Shown here: piece by piece, positions 4,902 through 8,482 of the stretch
How the letters are laid out: every line of letters starts with the position of its first letter
How positions within the stretch are numbered: position 1 is the first letter of the stretch
Assembly (NCBI GenBank): GCA_031267485.1
Contig: JAIRYY010000064.1
Coordinates: forward strand, 1-8,482
DNA from: Tannerella sp.
GTDB taxonomy: Bacteria > Bacteroidota > Bacteroidia > Bacteroidales > Tannerellaceae
Length of the DNA: 8,482 nt
Direction: 5' to 3'
Notes under the pieces: model-generated
The model's database searches: none
The model's input: the letters and a program-made list of their open reading frames with translations, nothing else
What the model was told of the DNA's origin: nothing
Position numbers and translations under genes: made by a program

Positions 4902-6273
4902 CGGGGAGGTCTTTCAGCAGCACGTTTTCATTCGGGGCATACATGTCTTCACGCGTCTTGAGCAGCGTCTGCCATTCGCCGGCGAAGCGGCCGGAGATGT
5001 CTATCTTGAAATTCTCCGAACCGTACCCGTCTATCCGGCGAAGCAGAAAGCCGACGCTTATCCTGTTTATATCCAGCGCCGGCTGATAGTGTACGTCGCG
5101 CGTATCGCCGCCCGGACAGATTTCCGTTATGACGCCCAGCTCCGTCAGCAGATACAGAATCTCGGTCGTGAGGCGTATCGGGATACGGTTCGCGCCGGAT
5201 ATTTCGTCGGCGGTAAAGGGCGTTCCTCCCTCTTCAAAGCGTTTAACAATCAGCGTGGCTACCAGCATCAGCAGGAAATCCTTGTATCGGCGGCTCACGT
5301 TCCTGCTGTCACGCTCAAAACCGAACTTCCCGACATTCTGCGATGCATAAGCTATCTCCGCGCCAAAAAGACACAGAATCCACGAGACCTGCAGCCACAG
5401 GAACAGTAGCGGCAGGGCGGCGAAACTTCCGTAAATGGCGTTGTACCTGCTCACCCAAATCTGCCCGGCGATATAGATGACCTGAAAAAGCTGAAAGGCG
5501 CAGCCGACGATGAAGCCTGCCGCCAGGGCGTTCGGGAAGCGTACCCGCGTGTTCGGCACCAGCACGTAGAGAACCGTAAAGAACAGGATGGTGATGACGT
5601 ACGGGACGGTGTTCAGGAAGAAGTCGGCCACCGGCGTCAGAAAAAGATATTCGTTGAGAAACGAATTGCGCAGCGTCGAGCTGAACAGTGACAGCCCCCC
5701 GGAGAGCGTCAGCATGGCGGGAAGGATAATCAGAAAAGCCAGGTAGTCCGTGATTCTCCTGTTCCACGGACGGCCTTTCTTCACCTGCCATATATCGTTG
5801 AACGAGCTTTCGATGGCGGAAATAAGGCTTATCACCGTGTACAGGAGAAGTATCAGCCCGATTCCGATGAACAGTCCCCCCTGCGCCATACTCAGGTAGT
5901 TGTCCGCAAAACCGAACGCCTGTCCCAGCTCCGCCTGGTGGCCGGGGAAATAGGAATACAGGCTTTCACGCACCGTTTCGCGCATGCCGAACCCGCTTGC
6001 CACGCCCACGATGACGGCCAGCATCGGCACAATGGCAAGAAGCGTGCTGTACGTAAGCGCCGACGCCCGCGTCAGGAGGTCCTCCCGCCTGAACCCGCGT
6101 ACGGCCAGAATGATGGTCTTAACCAGAAAAATATACGCCTTTTTGAGGCCGCTCATTTCGTTTTCCGTGATACGCCATATATCATACGTGATGAAGCGTA
6201 TCATCCCCGCGAGCAGATTACTTATACGGGCGCTGATATTTTTCTCTTTTTTCCTGTCTTTTTTATCAGCCAT
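4891..6273 (-). CDS. YihY/virulence factor BrkB family membrane protein
   Basis: The product is 460 residues. After a basic, lysine-rich N-terminus, the YihY/BrkB domain spans about residues 45-315 with about six membrane helices. Family landmarks are RASALTYSTLLAIVPMLA (69-86), SSFNDIW (156-162) and YNAIYGSFAALPLLFLWLQV (277-296) followed by GAEIAYA. Residues 325-415 are soluble and look like a winged-helix region (TADEISGANRIPIRLTTEIL), a common extension in the family. The biochemical role is unknown; older annotations as ribonuclease BN are considered wrong, which matters here because rnpB is the adjacent gene. The ATG at 6273 follows an A/T-rich leader. It overlaps the MATE gene by 11 nt, so the two probably form an operon. 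I see no promoter in the 46 nt after rnpB that is placed well enough to call, so read-through from rnpB is possible. Confidence 0.92.
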   Translation of the reverse strand: MADKKDRKKEKNISARISNLLAGMIRFITYDIWRITENEMSGLKKAYIFLVKTIILAVRGFRREDLLTRASALTYSTLLAIVPMLAVIVGVASGFGMRETVRESLYSYFPGHQAELGQAFGFADNYLSMAQGGLFIGIGLILLLYTVISLISAIESSFNDIWQVKKGRPWNRRITDYLAFLIILPAMLTLSGGLSLFSSTLRNSFLNEYLFLTPVADFFLNTVPYVITILFFTVLYVLVPNTRVRFPNALAAGFIVGCAFQLFQVIYIAGQIWVSRYNAIYGSFAALPLLFLWLQVSWILCLFGAEIAYASQNVGKFGFERDSRNVSRRYKDFLLMLVATLIVKRFEEGGTPFTADEISGANRIPIRLTTEILYLLTELGVITEICPGGDTRDVHYQPALDINRISVGFLLRRIDGYGSENFKIDISGRFAGEWQTLLKTREDMYAPNENVLLKDLPDGR

Positions 6274-6285
6274 ATCTATTTAAAT

Positions 6286-6312
6286 ATATTCCCCGGACTT
6301 GTGGGGGAATAT
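6286..6312 (-). other. Hairpin between rnpB and the yihY-like gene
   Basis: ATATTCCCC (6286-6294) and GGGGAATAT (6304-6312) form a perfect 9-bp stem with a 9-nt loop. It lies in the 46-nt gap, 13 nt before the yihY-like start codon. It may back up rnpB termination or lie in the yihY leader. No T-run follows on the - strand. Confidence 0.5.
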
Positions 6313-6319
6313 GAACGTT

Positions 6320-6330
6320 CGAAAAAAGAG
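6320..6330 (-). terminator. T-rich terminator of rnpB
   Basis: On the - strand the 3' arm of the RNase P P1 helix is followed directly by CTCTTTTTTCG. GC-rich stem plus T6 is a typical intrinsic terminator, with P1 or a folded 3' segment serving as the stem. Confidence 0.65.
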
Positions 6331-6700
6331 GCAGCCGGCCTGTAAGCCGGGTTCTGTACATCCCCGCCTTTCAACGCGGATGCGTCTGTCATTTATCTGG
6401 ATTTGCCGTCGCCGGCAAATTCTCTGCGGTCTACCCCCCGACATCGGGCGGGCCGCCCTACATGCGTCGGTATACATGACCTTACAACCCATCAGGCGTA
6501 CTGACCCCCTGCATTACGGCAGAAGCGGTAAGCTCTTACCTCACCTTTTCACCCTTACCATGCCGGAGCATGGCGGTTCTTTTCTGTTACGCTGCTCTAC
6601 CCTCGCGGATAGCTTCCCGTTAAGAAGGATGGCGCCCTGTGTTGCCCGGACTTTCCTCCCGTCCCCGCAGGGGGATGAGCGACAGACCGGCCGGCTGCCG
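6330..6700 (-). ncRNA. rnpB: RNase P RNA, bacterial class A
   Basis: This is the catalytic RNA that removes 5' leaders from precursor tRNAs. All universal blocks are present on the - strand, in order: GAGGAAAGTCCGGGC (6658-6644), the GGTAAGGGTGAAAAGGTGAG region ending GTAAGAGC (around 6558-6532), GGGTAGACCGC (6436-6426, the loop that binds the tRNA CCA end), GATAAATGAC (6397-6388) and ACAGAACCCGGCTTACAGG (from 6357). The ends close as an 11-bp P1 helix, GGCAGCCGGCC at 6699-6689 with its complement at 6340-6330. Total length is about 370 nt, normal for the class. Between GATAAATGAC and ACAGAACCC lies an extra small hairpin (GCATCC with GGATGT), in the place where some RNase P RNAs carry helix P19. 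The exact 5' end is inferred from P1 and the promoter. Confidence 0.97.
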
Positions 6701-6705
6701 GACGG

Positions 6706-6736
6706 CAAAGATAATGCAAGTTGGGGGGATTACAAA
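6706..6736 (-). promoter_or_regulatory. Bacteroidota-type promoter of rnpB
   Basis: On the - strand TTTG (6736-6733), a 19-nt spacer and TATCTTTG (6713-6706) match the Bacteroides consensus TTTG-N19-TAnnTTTG in every fixed position. Transcription would begin near 6702-6699, just where P1 starts. The -33 element lies inside the last two sense codons of the upstream gene (ATT TTG, then TAA), so rnpB needs no separate intergenic space. Confidence 0.85.
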
Positions 6737-8463
6737 ATGCGCCGCCGGTATTCCGCAATCTCAAATCTGTTTTTCCCGACAAACACAATCGCGGCGGCTT
6801 TTAAATCTTCGCGTTCCCTCAGGCGGTGCGAATGAACGTATTTATCCAACTGTTCCAGCGCCTGTTCGCGCTGTGCCGCGATTTCGGCGTCCGAAGCCGA
6901 AGCTTTGCAGTATTTCAATTCAAAGACCCATTCGTAACGCACGCCGGGAATAACCGGGTTGCGCTGCAGGAATATATCCGTCCGGCCGGGAACGGCTTCG
7001 TATTCGCTCATCGGGATATACAGCCGGCTCATAAACAGATAGGCCAGCAGCAGGATTTGAATGTATTTTTCATCAAAACGCCGCAGGTCGTAATCCGACA
7101 GCTTGCCGAAGGCGTTTTCCGAAACGTAGGCGATAAACTCGTGCAGGTTGCCCTCATGCGCCAAAGCATGAACCGCCCTGTTCAGCCGTGTTGTGGCAAC
7201 CGTCATTTCGGGCGAGGTGTTTGCCAGCTGTTTTGCCAGATATTCCCAGTACAGCGTCCTTATCGTGTAGTTCGGGATACACAGCGTGGCCATTAGAACG
7301 GGGCCTTTTTTTATCGTCAGCAGCCCGAGATAGAACAGTTGCGAGATGAAATAGCCTTCGTCGTAGAGTTGATTAATGGAGAAAGTTTCCAGTATTTCCG
7401 AAACGATTTCGCCCTCCCGGAGTATTTCAAGCAGTATCGTCCGGTTGTTTTCGTTTTGTATGAGCGCCCTCAATCGACCGTAATCCATTTGCAGGTTCGG
7501 GTCGATGATTTGTGCCGGCGGTTTTTTGAAATCAACGGCCTGCTTTAAATAGGAAAGAATCATTGTCGGATTATATACCCTGTTTTCACAGTCGGGATAA
7601 AACAGATAGCCGTTGTAGTAAGCTTCCATATCCACATTGATGTACTTCCTTTCGACGCCGGTTTCATCCATCAAAATTTCCACTTCCGCCCGGGTAAAAC
7701 CCAGCATCTCGTTGTAATGGGGATTGAGCGTCAGATGCCCGGCAATGTTATACCCGCTGGTCACGTCGTGAAGCATTACGGGCGAAACGCCGGTAATAAA
7801 GGTCTGGCGAAGCGACGATTTTCCGGCCGCTTTGATGTTTTCATAGAAATTGCGAACCAGGCCGTTGGCTTTCACCATCGTTTTGTAAAAATCTTTCCCC
7901 GGTTGATTTCCCATCGCAATCAGGTTGTTTGCGAAGTGGTCGTATTCATCAATAATGAGATAGATATTTATTTTGTTTACCGCTGCGGCGTTAAATACAA
8001 TATTCAGTGCGTCGATACCGATTTTTGTTTCGCTGTATTTCGGAACAAGTTCCGCATCGGGAAAAAGATTCCTGTATTTAAGCACAAACGAACGTAACCC
8101 CTCCTGCACATTACCCGAAAAAGATTCCATAAAATCGTCCTGAGTGGCGGTTTTTACTCCCGAAAAATCGAACTCCAGCATGGCGTAACTGTTTCGTCCG
8201 GGCGTCGGATTTTGCCCGACGTGCAAATCGCCGAACAACGGCTCAAACTCGTCCTTACTGTTGATGTCGTAATAATAGCGCAGCATCGTCAGAAATAAAC
8301 TTTTCCCGAACTTGCGCGGCCGGATGAAAAACCGGTTGGGATTGCTCTCGTTTTCCAGCCGTTCGATAAACCTTGTCTTATCGACATAAGCATAATTTTC
8401 GCTCCTGAGAACTCTGAAATCCGAGATGCCGCCCGGCAAACGTTTACATATCTTTGCTTCCAT
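6730..8463 (-). CDS. AAA-ATPase-like / PD-(D/E)XK nuclease family protein
   Basis: The product is 577 residues, complete. The N-terminal part (about 5-235) matches the AAA-ATPase_like family (PF09820): LPGGISDF start, YVDKT (26-30), a P-loop of the family's type RPRKFGKSL (48-56; the first glycine of a classical Walker A is replaced by Arg48), and Walker B IYLIIDEYD (167-175, Asp172/Glu173). The sequence TFITGVSPV (221-229) is a typical sensor-like segment. The C-terminal part (about 430-577) is a PDDEXK_9-type (PF08011, former DUF1703) nuclease-like domain: Asp496 in GRTDIF, then Glu515 and Lys517 in VFELK, followed by the helix QALEQLDKY (534-542). So both ATP-binding and nuclease residues seem intact. 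The family is multi-copy in many Bacteroidales and is often scattered like mobile or defence genes; its target is unproven. It ends about 30 nt before rnpB with no terminator between them. Confidence 0.93.
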   Translation of the reverse strand: MEAKICKRLPGGISDFRVLRSENYAYVDKTRFIERLENESNPNRFFIRPRKFGKSLFLTMLRYYYDINSKDEFEPLFGDLHVGQNPTPGRNSYAMLEFDFSGVKTATQDDFMESFSGNVQEGLRSFVLKYRNLFPDAELVPKYSETKIGIDALNIVFNAAAVNKINIYLIIDEYDHFANNLIAMGNQPGKDFYKTMVKANGLVRNFYENIKAAGKSSLRQTFITGVSPVMLHDVTSGYNIAGHLTLNPHYNEMLGFTRAEVEILMDETGVERKYINVDMEAYYNGYLFYPDCENRVYNPTMILSYLKQAVDFKKPPAQIIDPNLQMDYGRLRALIQNENNRTILLEILREGEIVSEILETFSINQLYDEGYFISQLFYLGLLTIKKGPVLMATLCIPNYTIRTLYWEYLAKQLANTSPEMTVATTRLNRAVHALAHEGNLHEFIAYVSENAFGKLSDYDLRRFDEKYIQILLLAYLFMSRLYIPMSEYEAVPGRTDIFLQRNPVIPGVRYEWVFELKYCKASASDAEIAAQREQALEQLDKYVHSHRLREREDLKAAAIVFVGKNRFEIAEYRRRIL

Positions 8464-8474
8464 TGTGCAACAAT
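8462..8474. promoter_or_regulatory. Short inverted repeat at the start codon of the nuclease-like gene
   Basis: ATTGT-GCA-ACAAT spans the last 13 nt before and into the start codon (CAT on + at 8461-8463). It could be a small operator or a leader hairpin over the ribosome entry site. The window ends 8 nt further on, so the promoter is not visible. Confidence 0.25.
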
Positions 8475-8482
8475 TTTTAAGA

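Noticed and set aside
4891..6273. Naming the YihY-like protein ribonuclease BN
   Set aside because: That older label is regarded as a misannotation; the sequence shows a multi-helix membrane protein with no nuclease motif. Nearness to rnpB is not evidence.
6281..6288. TATATTTA on the - strand as a promoter for the yihY-like gene
   Set aside because: It is one base off the -7 consensus but lies only 7 nt before the start codon and has no paired -33 element.
6299..6953. Frames overlapping 6299-6835, 6280-6492, 6597-6788 and 6639-6953
   Set aside because: They lie across rnpB and the end of the nuclease-like gene on shadow frames; RNase P RNA explains the sequence.

Overview
The window looks like a piece of a Bacteroidota chromosome, most likely from the order Bacteroidales. 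The signs are Ig-repeat proteins ending in a type IX secretion-like C-terminal domain, a lipoprotein with an acidic surface-export tail, AT-rich leaders without clear Shine-Dalgarno sites, and a promoter matching the Bacteroides TTTG-N19-TAnnTTTG consensus. The gene bodies are moderately GC-rich. I cannot name a genus or species.

Left part (1-2550, + strand): the 3' end of a large secreted protein made of near-identical 91-residue Ig-like repeats; a strong hairpin; a promoter-like site; a small lipoprotein gene; a second strong hairpin terminator; and a small outer-membrane beta-barrel gene. These look like separately terminated cell-envelope or surface genes.

Middle (2551-3563): about 1 kb without a believable gene, lying between two convergent 3' ends. 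It is packed with repeats: competing GGGGACA/TGTCCCC hairpins, a pair of 34-nt direct repeats 550 nt apart, five 42-nt tandem palindromic units, a run of degenerate REP-like hairpin elements, a three-part inverted/direct repeat of the 'GCAATGACGG' type, and nine copies of a 7-nt repeat that runs into the stop codon of the next gene.

Right part (3564-8482, - strand, read right to left): an AAA-ATPase/PD-(D/E)XK family gene, then the RNase P RNA gene rnpB with its own promoter overlapping the end of that gene, then a YihY/BrkB-family membrane protein gene whose stop overlaps the start of a MATE efflux transporter gene by 11 nt. The last two are probably one translationally coupled unit. rnpB is the best-supported RNA gene here, with an 11-bp P1 helix, the universal conserved blocks and a T-rich terminator.

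I see no clear new multi-gene system. The most interesting material is the repeat-dense convergent intergenic region, especially the 42-nt palindromic array, and the tight packing of the nuclease-like gene against rnpB.
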